58,677 nt of DNA, taken from NCBI GenBank assembly GCA_010909165.1, contig VJWM01000329.1:1-58677 (forward strand). The letters are read 5' to 3'. Source of the stretch: Anthoceros angustus (taxonomy: Eukaryota > Streptophyta > Anthocerotopsida > Anthocerotales > Anthocerotaceae). The translations under genes and the position numbers were made by a program. The notes below the pieces were generated by a model. It was not told the DNA's origin. It searched no databases and saw only the letters and a list, made by a program, of their open reading frames with translations. Positions 20,696-31,336 of the stretch are shown piece by piece. The stretch's first letter is position 1. Each line of letters opens with the position of its first letter.

Positions 20696-21535
20696 AAGAA
20701 GCGGTGGCATGGGTGTGGAAACCCATGACGCTCCCGCCTCCTCCACATTGGGCCCTCCCACGTGGTGTTGCTTGAATAGCGACACGCCTTGTCCCCAGGC
20801 ATGGGAGCCGTGAAAGCTCACTAGGGTGGAAGGGTCGTCCCGGCATGTTGGTGCGGTACCAGGTGCACGCCGGCACCCCACCCGTGGCTGATGCCAAGGG
20901 TCCAACACATCGGAGAGCTTGAGAGTGGGGTCCCGAGTAGTGCGGGTGACCACCAACTCTAGCAAGGTTGAGGGCCAGGTTGGTCCAATAGTTTCGCAGC
21001 GATGAGCTGCTAACACTCGACATCTATGAGCAAGGGCGTGCCCACATGCTGGATGATGGCCATGTCTTGGCGAACTTGCAGTACCGAGTGTACCGCTGGG
21101 GTGTTCTCCAAGTAAGCGCAGCCAGGCTGAAGTGCTGAACATCCACCAAGATGCGGTGAAGGTCCCAAAACAAGGCGGTTCGTGGGTCTTGTAATCCTCC
21201 CCTGCTTGAGAAATCTCGCATTCCCATCCGCAATCACGTGGATGGGGCAGGAGTCGAATGTGGCCTGCTGGATGTCTTGGGGCACGAGAAAAGGTGCCCG
21301 AGATAGCATTGGCGGGAAGTAGTGAAGGGAATCACGCCTCTCAAGGCGAAAAGCAAGAATGCATTGCGCCTTGGGACAATGGTCAATACAATGTAACGAC
21401 CGACCAAGATGCCATTCAGCAAAGGGCTCTGCACTGCAAATGCCCCCAAACAGTTCCCAAAGTAATGCAAGTGGGCGCATCCCACGTGATGATCCGCTCA
21501 TTGTGGTGGAAGGTGCCCTCACGCCCAAGGGGAGT
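20695..21535 (-). pseudogene. Gypsy copy B: C5-methyltransferase, inverted
   Basis: Minus-strand homologue of 15000-15890. It preserves motif I well: LALLWELFGGICSA (21434-21475), the S-adenosylmethionine site that is degraded in copy A. The segment before motif IV (PQDIQQATF) and the RNYWTN part of the motif VIII region are present. The motif IV centre is damaged: the bases after the catalytic Cys codon are deleted (near 21215-21235), and the DAVQ stretch before RNYWTN is lost. VMGFHTHA remains at about 20710, just before the break. The motifs complement those of copy A, which supports the domain assignment; neither copy could work alone. Confidence 0.82.
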
Positions 21536-22200
21536 GCTGAAGCTGCAGAGCTTGCTGCACTCGTGGAAGAGCTTCGAACCAGCCTGACACTTTGAATGAT
21601 GGTGGAGTGTCTCTAGGCAGTCGTGACCAAATGGTCGGCCTCGTGATCCGATCCAAGTCGGCTCCAAGATGTCACTCAAATGCCTGGGCACGGGCACCCG
21701 GGACAACCTGAATGGTCGCCATAAGGACCTGGAGTAGCTAGGACAAGGGCAACTTTTGTCCAATCCGCCATGCATTCAAGGAAAGTGCGCCACTTGACCT
21801 CCACTACGCCAATCGGGCGATAGTGAGCTTGCTCGGCCCAATTGTCCACGCCGATGCCGGTGGAAACAAAAACTCCCCGTCCGAGAAGGACATCGAAGAA
21901 GCGGTCCGTGACAAGGCAATGAATGGCCAATGTCATGGCAGCTGTCCCTGCTTGAGCGTGATGGCTGGCTGAGCAGTCTCTCCACACATGTGTTCCATAG
22001 CGCCCGAGGTCATTCCGATGTTCCGTGGTGAATGGAGGTCGTCCTCGCAAGTTCAACTCGGCGAGAGCCTTGCCAATGATCACGGCAGGCCCCGTGTCCA
22101 AGAGCACAAGCTTGGGAGCATAGCCATTCACCGTGACATGGCCTTCCCTATTGTCCACCATGGCATTGCTCACTCGCACATTCATGCGATTGGTGGGCTA
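21535..22200 (-). pseudogene. Gypsy copy B: aspartic protease, inverted
   Basis: A 169-residue minus frame (21676-22185) starts MNVRVSNAMVDNREGH and reads YAPKLVLLDTG, the retropepsin active site, then VIIGKALAELNL and DVLLGRGVFV. It is more intact than the protease of copy A. The interval to the methyltransferase (21535-21680) contains PIGVVEVKW and a conserved linker. Same order as in A, so 22575 to 20695 read on the minus strand is a collinear duplicate. Confidence 0.85.
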
Positions 22201-22600
22201 AATGCGGGTGCTCCCGAGTACTCAGGCCGAAGCAGACCGCCCAAGTGGCTGGGCCTCCTCATGGCTGGGTGGCCTGCCTGTCACTCCACCATCGTAACAT
22301 GGTCCATGGTGGTGGGCAATACCCAGCTGCTGTGTAAGGCTGCCCATGTGGGATCCACCGGCGGTCCGTCTGTCCCGAGTGTGGGGCTCATGGAGGCGAT
22401 GATGGGCTTCTCCTCAGCTTGGCATGGAGCAAGGTGCCGGCATTGGGACTGCCTGCCCTGTGTGGGACTTGAGGCGAGATTCCCCTGGCGAGTATGGGAC
22501 GCGGAGTCTCTGTTGAGCCTCCACCGGCTGTCCCGAGTATGGGACTGGAGAATCCCAATGCCCTCGCCCACCGTGGAGCAGCCCTTTTGCAAAATTTGGA
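22200..22600 (-). repeat. Gypsy copy B: linker with CCCATACTCGGGAC repeats
   Basis: Minus-strand equivalent of 13990-14380, with GATTCTCCAGTCCCATACTC units and CCCATACTCGGGACAG palindromes. Homology to copy A stops near 22575, and gypsy C begins at once. Confidence 0.65.
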
Positions 22601-23500
22601 ATATACGAATGCACCATCCCAAGGAACCCACAGTTCCTTCAGCGTTGGAGCTTTTAGAGTGGCTATGACCTTGACCTTTGCTCGGATCAACCTCTATACT
22701 GCTCAAATTCATGTCCCCAAGATTCCTTCGACATGCCGAAATAGCACTTTTCCGGATGCAAACATAACGTGGCTCGACATCGTTCGGACACTCAAGGTGC
22801 ATTAGATGGTCCTTCAGCCCAAACACGCAAAAGTCGTCCAAGAAAACTTCCATAAAGTCCCGAGGAAGTCCTTGAAGATCTTGACAATGGTTCGCATGAA
22901 AGACCCAGAGCGCCCGTCACATCATGCGCTTGTAGGCATATGTTCCCATCCGTTGTAAAAGCGGTATGTCACTTTAAGGTGCAGTGGTTATAGCCTAAAT
23001 ACCCATCTAAAAGGAATACGCCATCCTACTGCGACGGATCCAAGATATTATCGATGAAGGGCAATGGAAATGATCCTTTTGGTGACCTTATTCAACCCGC
23101 TAGTCTTGGCAAACTTTTCCGGCTGTCTCTTAGGGACCACCACGATTGGAGCCACCCATTCGGTATTGACGATAGGATAGATCATCCGCCTTGAGATCTG
23201 ACTCAAGCGATCCTTTACCTTAAAGTACTTGGATTTAACTTGTCTTGCGGAATCCTCACCCGGGCTCCGGTTCCGTCAATCCTATGCTCCCCCACTCCTT
23301 GGGATACCCTTCATGTCGGTTACTTCAAGGCAAAGACATCAATGAATTGTGCAGCGGTTGCTTCATCCTCTTCAACACGCATCCATTGTTCTTGAGAATT
23401 TGAGCACTTTTCCGGAAGAACCTCAACATCCTTAACTTCATCCGCTGTACCCATTCACGCTCCTTGGTGCGGCAAACCCTTCTTGGCTCCCTGTTCCTCT
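22600..23500 (-). pseudogene. Gypsy element C: reverse transcriptase fragment
   Basis: The minus strand encodes gypsy RT pieces in several frames: VNTEWVAPIVVV-like codons (about 23155), KDHFHCPS and FIDNILDPS (about 23050), MRTIVKIFKDFLGTL (about 22870-22910), and EVFLDDFCVFGLKDHLMHLE (about 22795-22852) with the two catalytic Asp residues. This belongs to a gypsy lineage different from element A (VFLDDF in place of YIDD). The 3' part of pol is missing where copy B abuts it, at about 22600. Confidence 0.85.
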
Positions 23501-24030
23501 TCTCATGCCCCACTCTCTAAACGGATCCTCCGGTGAAGCTGCGTACCTGTTTCTTCCTCCTCATCCGTTGTTCCCCCCGCTTTCTCCCTCTTCCATGAAA
23601 TCCAGTCGGTCTGGTTACCTGCAACGGTTGATCGGTGCGGAATATCTCTGCGATAATCCTGTTCCTCGTCAGACCATGAGATGTGCTCGAAAGGAAATTT
23701 GTCTTCTTGTTCTGTTTCCCCCGACGTGTCTTCAGCGGAGGTGTATCCTTCCGTTTCAGTTGGGGTCTCACCAGCGTACATGTCCTTACTCCAGGTTAGG
23801 CAAATCCTACCTTCCTTGGTCTTAGGATCCCATTCCAGTGGTTTGAATCCGACTTCCTTTCTTCCCCATTTGAGCGTGCATTGAGATCCGTACATCCATG
23901 TTCGACCAATTAAAACGCTATACCCCGGCGACTTGTGCTGGATGACTACATAATCCATTAGATAGGGAATGGTCCCAATGATCGTTAACACTCGTTCTCC
24001 CTCGGCACCATTACGGACATATCATGTATA
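23500..24030 (-). pseudogene. Gypsy C: protease-RT region
   Basis: A 162-residue minus frame (23503-23991) starts MLTIIGTIPYLMDYVV and contains SPGYSVLIGRTWMYGSQCTL, resembling the C-terminal part of a gypsy retropepsin (the ILGRxWL-type motif). An acidic, Glu-rich linker follows (TPTETEGYTSAEDTSGETEQ) before the RT. It sits directly downstream of the DTG frame. Confidence 0.7.
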
Positions 24031-24043
24031 AAACCTTGCATGT

Positions 24044-24511
24044 TCAATTTTCCAACCCCAATTTTCTGGCCGTTTCCTCCGTCATGATATTCACACCTGA
24101 CCCCGTATCGAGAGGTACCCCTTTTATGATGCATCCCGCGATCTCTACCTGGAGTTCCGCTGGCCCTTGGTCAACCATGGATACTAGGTTGACAGCAAGT
24201 GGCCTTGGTCCCGGTTTAGGAAGGCATCGCCTTTTCTTGGGCTGGGCTTCCTTCAATGCCCTCCTGATCTGCTGCCTATACCGTGGGTTGTCTCGAAGGA
24301 GTTGTCCGAATGTGATCATAAAATGCTGATCCATGATGGCCTCTGCCAAGTTAAAGGAAACACCTTCTCGTTTTTTTCCTCCGCCCGAGTTTACGTTGGT
24401 TGTAGATTCCAACTCCGTTAGGCTTCGAGGTACGGTGGCTTCCTCAGGTGGGGTGGCGGACTCGGTGGGGGCGGCATTGGACATCGCCTCCACCTTGGCC
24501 TTCTTGCCCAT
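24044..24511 (-). pseudogene. Gypsy C: retropepsin N-terminal part
   Basis: A 155-residue minus frame starts at MGKKAKVEAMSNAAP and reads through FNLAEAIMDQHFMITFGQLL and ends with GVPLDTGSGVNIMTEETARK; DTGSG is the aspartic protease active site, with the Asp codon near 24110. LRDNPRYRQQIRRALKE precedes the protease core, as in plant gypsy pol. The downstream half of the protease is in the next frame (23991 onward), so one frameshift separates them. It would process the gag-pol polyprotein. Confidence 0.85.
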
Positions 24512-26600
24512 TCCTCACGGATCATATCCATAACCTCTTCCGTCGTCCGGTGGAAATCCTAACCCATTTTTCTCACCTCGGCATTCACAGCTTGTAAAGT
24601 GTCTTCAATTATGTCCATTCGCAATTCCTTTCCCTTTGAATTTCCACCCTCGTCCTGGAACACTACTATCTCACCGTACCTTCACCTCCCATTGGTTCGT
24701 CAGCCAAGTCCGGATGCGCTTGGGTCCGTTCCACCTCTGAACGCCGGTTCTGCAAATTTTGTCATTCCCTCGCTTGGCGCGGCCGAGAAACGCTCCCCCT
24801 CATCCGACCCTGTGGTCGTATCCACCTCCTTTCTTCTTTTCCTTCCCCACGCCTCTTCTCCTTAGCTTTTGAGCTCGCGTTCGCGACCATGGCGGATACC
24901 TCCCATAATAATCGCTATCCGTGGCATCTAAACCCTCTAAGCTTCTTAGGGTCTTAATCTTGGCGTCCTCCCATATAGCCATCAAGCGTCTTCAACATGC
25001 ATGGCCGGAACCTTGGCTCGGGCCGGTGAACCCCGTCCGGTGGTGCGCGATCCAGTTTTTTGGTGTTTTGGCGAGTACACTTCACGCCTATGCGCTTACA
25101 ATCTTGGCACGGTTTATCGAAATCTCCATTGCCTTGCGAGTTGGATAAGGGCATGCGCATAGTGTCAAGGTTGCGAGTTGTATAACAGGCGGTGCCCATT
25201 GGATTATTACCCGCGGTGATTCTGACGCCCTACGGCGAATTTCGTAAGTTGGAGGGATACATAGTCTTGGTACATTTTGGTTTGTACTTCACGAATTTGG
25301 TATGTATCCTCCACGGTATCTTCCTCTTCCTCCTCATATCAAGCGGATGCACTCTTGTTGTCGGGCGATTAGCCTTGGTGACCCTGCTGCCACGTTGAGC
25401 GAAGAGGTTAGTGGATTCGTGTGACTCTCCTTCTCTCGTGTTCCTTTACCGCGTTAAGATGGAATTTCTCAAATTTTGCTATCATCTCCTCCATCTTGTT
25501 TCCCTTGTTCCACTTTCTTGGGCCACCTCGGCCTCCCTCCTTGCTTGTTCCGTCCTTTTTAGCGTACATCGCCTCTTGTTTTGCCCTTGACTCCTTGTTG
25601 TCCGTGCGACCCTTCATTTTCTTTTTCCATTTGCGCTCCTCATCGATGGCCTTCCTCAGGCATCACTCGTTTCCTCCTCAGGAACTTTCATGGAATCTTA
25701 CATGGAGCTCTCTTCACTGATGAACTTTCTTCCGAGGAGGATGAGGATCCCTTCTCTTTTTCCGATCAGGCTTCTTCTTCTCCTTCTTAGCCTCCTTCTT
25801 GCGGGTTGGATTCCTCATAATTTAGCGCCGCCTTGATAGCCTTGCCCAAATTCTTCTGCTTGTAACCTTCGTGTCTCCCCATCTTAGAACCCGGGCCTTT
25901 AGCGAACCACCGTATTACTGCAACTCAGTGAGGAGGCCACGATCGCGTGGTGAAACCTCTCACATACTTGCAAGGTTTCCTTCCTTCCTCTCTGACTTTT
26001 CAAGTTTGGACAACACGTATCCCTCCACGTCAAGCCCCTAAACCTCTCACGGAGGCGGTTTTAACTCTTCAAAGGTTCTGGAGTGTGGTGACTTGATGTA
26101 TTGCGCCTATACCACTTTTTGGACCCCCGAAGAACTCCATAGAGCAAATCTGTGCATCTCCGCTTCTGGTTTGCAAATGTCGCTCAAAAGCGCTCAACAA
26201 ATTCATCGGGTCTTCATACCCTTCCCTCTCCATACCGGGGTAAGGTTGCTTGGTGGTGACCACCCGCAGTGGTGGACATGACTATCGTTCGATTCGGCGT
26301 GGTTGGTTCAACAACGGTTCTGCGGAGTCGATTGATCTCCAGCGATCGCACACTTTTGGAAGAGGTCGAGATGGAATTGGTCAGGTTCCTTGGCCGTGGT
26401 ACCTCGTCCAAGTCCGAGGTTGGGGATCTTGCTCCAACAAGATCGGACCCCGTCCTGGTTGATTCCTTCCCTTCTCCTCCCAGGTCGTCTTCTTGGATCC
26501 TCCTCAACTCGGTTTGCAACCCTTTTCAACCTTTCCGGTGCTTGGCGTTGCTTCTCTTGTGGCCTTCCGTCCGACTTGACTCTGAATCCTCGGCTCAACC
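24512..26600 (-). pseudogene. Gypsy C: gag region
   Basis: The minus strand carries gag-like pieces. From the 5' side these are a basic, Arg-rich segment (26308-26519), GYEDPMNLLSAFERHLQ (about 26200, resembling the start of a retrotransposon gag core), a Lys-rich stretch EEMIAKFEKFHLNAVKEHE (about 25430-25490), and CQDCKRIGVKC (about 25090), a possible degenerate zinc-binding segment. Frames change repeatedly. Gag would form the particle of element C. The weakest part is 25620-26060, where nothing specific is visible. Confidence 0.65.
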
Positions 26601-26677
26601 GTGGCATCCATCTACCCAACTAGATACACTCCAAACTAGACACCTAAGCTATGGTTAGTCCCCTATAACCTTGACAG

Positions 26678-26700
26678 CGGTTTTCCCGACAGCGCCAAAA
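26678..26700 (-). promoter_or_regulatory. Gypsy C primer-binding site
   Basis: Directly inside the LTR, the minus strand reads TTTTGGCGCTGTCGGGAA. This is close to the TGGCGCC...CCGGGGA primer-binding site of plant gypsy elements (complement of a tRNA 3' end), with small deletions. It orients element C on the minus strand and fixes the inner LTR edge. Confidence 0.7.
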
Positions 26701-27626
26701 TGTGGAATGGGTTTTGCATCCGAAGGCATGAGAGGCCACATTTACCCTCTATGTCGTTATAGTCCTAGGATTCGATCCCAAGGGAATGGTTTTGTGTCAA
26801 GATGTTCTAAAACTATGGACTCTAGTCCTACCACAATCATCCTCACCAGCTACCATGCCTCAAACTGGAAGACTCGGCCACCACCTTGGAAGACCTACCT
26901 GGAAGACTCGGCCACCACCGTGGAAGGCTCAACCACCGAGTGGTTGGCTCAACCATCGTGGCGGGTCCCCACCACGGCCAGCGCTCGTCGCGGTGACTAT
27001 TTGTCACCCGGCTTCTCGGGCGCGGTCCTTGGGGTTATGGACATACACACACACCTACATGTACTCTTACTTCTCTTCCAGGATACTCGCGATCGGATCT
27101 TCTCCGAGGGTTATGCACCACGACCTCGACGTCGCGCCTCACTCCGCCGCTAGTTTCCCAGGGCCCCCATTCACTTCACTCTTCTCGATCATTTCCGACT
27201 TCCCCATACGCATACCAATCCCCTCCCCAGACACTCAACCGCCTCCGGGACCTTCCACTCCACAAATAAATCCTCTCTCCCTCTCACGCCACCACGGACC
27301 TCACCTCGGGCCACATGCACTCTCATGGAATGAAACACGTGGCACGGTTTGGGAAGGAAGGAGAAGGAAAACACCAAGATTATGGCGATTCGCCTAGGCG
27401 CCTCACCCCTTCGCGGAAATTCCTACCTCACCCCTGCATGCGCACCACCTCCCACCACTCCCAGGGTGAGCTTGGCCACCCGCCTCGACCACCTGTGGAT
27501 CTTCCGGCCTTCTTGTGACGAGAAGACGGTGCATCGAACCAGCTTGATGCCGATCGACGCCCTAACCAACCTCGCCAGAGATTCATCACGGAAGTTCACA
27601 CCTCAAATTGTCTATTAAGAGAGACA
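26701..27626 (-). repeat. Gypsy C 5' LTR (926 bp)
   Basis: On the plus strand it begins TGTGGAATGG and ends AAGAGAGACA, so the minus orientation is TGTCTC...CCACA. The primer-binding site adjoins one edge. A second copy of exactly the same length lies at 50256-51181, with matching ends and GGCCACATTTA, TGTCGTTATAGTCCTAGGATTCGATCCCA and AATTGTCTAT blocks. The 3' LTR of this element is not in the window because copy B cuts its pol. Confidence 0.85.
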
Positions 27627-27644
27627 AAAAAGTCTGTCGAGGTT

Positions 27645-27945
27645 GCCAAGACTGCGTTATGGTACATATGTGTCCCACCTGGGACGGAGCCCATGGGACA
27701 TGGAGCCCCACAGCCGGGACAGCGGGATGTCCCATGGTACATGGCGCCCCACAGCCGGGACTACAGGGACTGTCCCCATGGGACATGGCGATCCAGTAGG
27801 GGCTGGCCCTTCCCGACCATGGGACAAATCCACGGCCAGGGACAGCCTGTGATTGGGCCAGCCATGGGACATTGCGGTCCACTGGATCGCCGGGATGCCG
27901 GACGTCACACCACAACGCCAAACACAAGGACTAAGTCACTAAAAG
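27645..27945. repeat. Gypsy A-type tail minisatellite, separate element
   Basis: CATGGGACATGG units with GCCCCACAGCCGGGAC spacers, ending ...CACAAGGACTAAG like the gypsy A tail (19715-19745). It starts TTGCCAAGACTG, matching 19555. It belongs to another member of the gypsy A family, truncated on its left by the LTR of gypsy C. Confidence 0.7.
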
Positions 27946-27947
27946 AA

Positions 27948-28215
27948 TGTGAAGTTGATGTATGTTTGTTTTATAAACGTCTAGTTGGTCATTTTTAACC
28001 AAGAACATGTCCTTTATTTTGATTGGCCCATAGTCCAAGGATGCATTTCTTTTAAATACTGTTCTAGAAAATAGATCCGTTATGAGCGGATAAGTAGGTC
28101 AAGAATAGTGCTTAGCTATAGGTGTGAAAGGGCTATAGGCCCCAAATGCTGCTGTGTTCAACGTGGGAGAGGAAGAACCAAGGCGTGAGTCAGCGTTGCA
28201 TCATGGCGCAAAAGA
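27948..28215 (+). repeat. Gypsy A-type LTR, truncated
   Basis: TGTGAAGTTGATGTATG and the blocks TCCTTTATTTTGATTGGCCC, TAGATCCGTTATGAGCGGAT and GCATCATGGCGCAAAA match 19748-20042. The match stops where a copia LTR begins at 28216, so the copia element probably inserted into this LTR, or a rearrangement joined them. Confidence 0.65.
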
Positions 28216-28400
28216 TGTGAACTTTCCTAATGTATAGAAAATAGCGGAAGCATGAATTAGAAAAGATTAAAGAAGTACATAGGTTAGGGGCCCTTTATAG
28301 GAGCCCGTACCCTTCGTCGTGAGGGGTGCTGTTAACGAGCTGTGGTTAGCCTAACTTGCGACTATTAGCTAGGGTTATGTGACCCTTACTAGTCTTAACA
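28216..28400 (-). repeat. Copia 3' LTR (185 bp)
   Basis: Minus orientation TGTTAAGACT...AAGTTCACA, with TG/CA ends and a TATA-like CCTATAAAGGGCC (about 28290). Immediately upstream on the minus strand is the polypurine tract CTTAAGAGGAG (28401-28411), which primes plus-strand DNA synthesis. The tract-LTR junction is textbook for copia and fits the RNase H that precedes it. Confidence 0.85.
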
Positions 28401-28411
28401 CTCCTCTTAAG

Positions 28412-29000
28412 GGTAACGAACTACAAGCTCCCTCTGCTCGTGGAAACATCTTCGTCCTCAAGTGTTGGGGAGGTAAGGGGCGGTCGATTAGCCCCATGCT
28501 CGCATGTCGGTAAGGGCCTTGGGCAGCCTTTGTCGACGTGCAGTTGTCTCGGTGGGCACGTGGTGGCTAGCACCACTGCTGCTCAACCACATCTCGGATA
28601 TAGTGATCAATCTCTATGTGCTTGTCTGGCGTGGAACTTGGGGCTTGAGATCGTGGCCGTGGCCGACATATTGTCACAATAGAGTGATGTGGCTGGTCTT
28701 GTCTCACGGCGGCTAGGAAAGCCCTCTCCCACTCTTCCTTGGAGGCATCGGTGAGTGACTGCCTCGGAAGAGAGTGCTAGAGGTCTGCTTCTTACAACTC
28801 CAATTCACGGTACCGAGGATAGCAAAACAATGAGCACTTAAGCTCTTCCTCGAGTCAGGTCGATGCCCGGTCGGCGTCAGGTGTAGCCGAGGAGGAGCTT
28901 GCCGCCTCCACTCGCACATTAGCCCGTATGTCGGTGCCCTTCGATAGCGAAACACTTCTCTCTTGGCTGCCAATGCGCCTTGCCCGTGTCTCTAGGAATT
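28412..29000 (-). pseudogene. Copia element: RNase H
   Basis: The minus strand gives FAILGTVNWSCKKQTSSTL (about 28760-28830), the GSAISWRSKKQ-type copia RNase H motif, then pieces matching the CDNMSA and KFHARQAHRD motifs (28600-28680) in other frames. It ends at the polypurine tract. Strongly frameshifted. Confidence 0.8.
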
Positions 29001-29950
29001 GAGATCATGGAAACGGAGTAATGGATGTCAGGCCGTGTCCAACCACTAACGAAGAGAAGGCTTCCTACGGCATGGCGATAGGGAATCCCATGCATTTCCT
29101 TGGCCTCTTCTTTGATTAGCGCCTTGCTCGTGATGAGTTTAGTGCCCTGACATAGGTGTGTGGCGGCCAGCATCGGCTTGAACTTCCGCAGTATCTCATT
29201 GATGTACTTGTGCTGATGGATGACCAGTTTCCTTTCGGCTCTGTTCCTTAAAATTTGAATTCCAAGACAGAATTGAAGCTCCCCAATGTCCTTCATCTCA
29301 AAACGGGAGCTTAGGAGCTGTTTAACTTCCGCTAGCAAGTCGAGGTTGTTAGCGGAGAGGATGAGGTCGTCCACATACAAGGCAAGGATGACAAAGTGAA
29401 GGCCTCGAGTCAATGTAATAGCCGTTGCACTGACGGGAAATGCGGGTAGATGTGCATAGTAATATACCACACTCCGCCTCTGTTTGAGGTATATGCACTT
29501 CCTTAAGCACTTTGTTGGGAAACTCCTTGGTAGCCTCCGATCCATGTAGAGTTCCTCGTCAAGATGTGAGGTAGGCGGTCTTGACGTCCATTTGGTGGAG
29601 CTCGAGTCCGGTTCGGTGCGGCAAGCAAAATCAGTATGGATTGCGCGCGTACCACGGGAGAAGGTCTCTTGATAGTCAGCCTTCAACCAGGAGAATCCAC
29701 GAGCTACCACCGGCCTTAAAAGCAGCCACGTCCTTGGGCGTTGAGCTTGAGCTTGAAGGTCCACTTGCGGAGATGGGCTTCCTTCCGGGCGGGTCGACAG
29801 TTCCCAAGTTTTGTTTTGAAGCAAACTCGGTACTCATCCTCCATCGCGATCCGCCCGAGGACTCAGTCCCGCAAGGGCTTGGGAAAGAGTGGTGGGTTCC
29901 TCTGGAAGAGCCGCGGGAGATAAGGCGCAATAGAGAGTCAAGGCTGTCAA
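28990..29950 (-). CDS. Copia element: reverse transcriptase (301-codon frame)
   Basis: A minus frame of 301 residues (28919-29824) covers most of the copia RT: LVARGFSWLKADYQETF-type start (QKPxYxETF motif), a degenerate middle, FVILALYVDDLILSANNLDL with the catalytic YVDD (29366-29378 on the plus strand), then FEMKDIGELQFCLGIQILRN and YINEILRKFKPM, and finally GSLLFVSGWTRPDIHYSV. Parts before YVDD are shifted, but the frame re-opens. It would make element cDNA. The matching fragments in the first 10 kb belong to a related but distinct copia family (MTNQGDLQ for MKDIGELQ). Confidence 0.88.
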
Positions 29951-29959
29951 GTCAATGGG

Positions 29960-31080
29960 CGGCCGGGCGGCTCAGATGGTGGCGCTCGGTGCAGTCGCGA
30001 GGGCCGGATTGAGTGCCGGAGCGGCCGGCAGGCTCATCGTCACCAACACGGGCTCCGCGGGCAGCTCCTCCCGCGGCGGCCGGGGGCGATCTGGCCGGTC
30101 GTCGGCGGCATCATCAGCAGTGAGCAATGGGGTAGGTACCATTGTGGTCTTCGGGAGGTATGCCGGGAGCGATAGGCTCGTTGTCCTCAGGGACGGAGCC
30201 GTCGTCCGGTTCTCCAAGTGGCCTGGGTCACCGTCTTCGGTGGGGTATGCGCACACAGTGTCGGTATCGCCTGCCGTAGGGCTGTCGACCGGCACATCTC
30301 CCTCTGGCCTGGCTGGCTCCAGAAAGGTGACAGTGCGCGCCAAGGTGATGTCGTGCGTCTCCGGGTCGAAGAGCTTATAGGCCTTGGAGCACTCGTTGTA
30401 GCCCACGAAGATAAGCTTCTTTTGCCATCCAACTTGCCGGGCGGGGATGTGAGCAAAGGCTGGCGAATACCGTAGGTGCTGAATCTTGGGCTTGCGCCAA
30501 TATACCTGAAGTGCGGCCAAGCGAGCTTGTGATCACTCGGTTGAATATAGGTGGCATACAATCGCCTCCCGAAAAACCTTGTGGGAGTCGGACCATGGCA
30601 GCATGCTCCGGTCATGGACGGGGAGAGTCTGGTTCTTGCGCTCCACTCAGATTCAGTGGAGTATAGTGCAGTGAGTTGTCTCGAATTCCTCGCTCCGGAG
30701 GAAGGCATCAAACTCATGGTTCACAAACTCTGCCGTTAATCGCTCCCTGGTCTTGACTTTGTCCGGTCGCGTTCGCCACCGGAAGCCACTCCTTGAAGTG
30801 TGTGAGCGTCTCACTCTTCGATGCATTGGGAAGGTCAAGAATATCTGCTGAAGTCGTGAGGGTGAGATAGTATATAGCACCGCCAAGGAGGGGTATGGAT
30901 CTTCCCGGATATGTCGGCATGAACTAAGGCCGATCGGCCTCGGATCGCCCCCGGAAGGGAGACTCATACGCTTGGCGATGACACGGGATTCACGGAGGTG
31001 TTGGAAGCATCTAGGGAGTGGCTCTTGGTAAAGGCCCTGTGAGGACATGGAGATGAGCTTGTGCTTGTTGATGTACCGCA
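29960..31080 (-). pseudogene. Copia element: integrase
   Basis: Overlapping minus frames carry the integrase: RLTAEFVNHEFDAFLRSE (about 30670-30745; follows the catalytic Asp region), then IRQPLLTS-like middle, and KLIFVGYNECSKAYKLFDPE with THDITLARTVTF (about 30310-30420), the C-terminal signature. A Pro- and Asp-rich linker (DTDTVCAYPTEDGDPG) leads to RT. It would insert the cDNA. At least three frame changes; the catalytic triad cannot be read in one frame. Confidence 0.8.
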
Positions 31081-31330
31081 TGCCATAGGGGCAGCCAGTC
31101 TTGAGTGATGTCGTGACGTAAGCAGGTCCTTGTTGCTTTCGAGAATAAGTCTACTCTGAGACCGTCTTGGAGGATGGCGCCCATGAGGCCGCAGTCGACC
31201 GGGCAGTGCGTAAAGCGGCAAGAGTCGCGGGAAAAGTTACTTCCGATTGGGCTATGCCGTGAGTTGGCTGAGGGACACGAGGTTCTTCCCCATCTGTGGC
31301 ACATAGAGCACAGGCTCTAGGGTTAGTGTA
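31080..31330 (-). pseudogene. Copia element: GAG-pre-integrase region
   Basis: The minus strand encodes VPQMGKNLVSLSQLTA-like codons (about 31250-31300), the copia motif that follows the protease, then a diverged His/Cys-type region (31080-31220). Protease and zinc knuckle could not be recognised in the short interval before gag, so they are deleted or too damaged. Confidence 0.7.
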
Positions 31331-31336
31331 GTTCCA

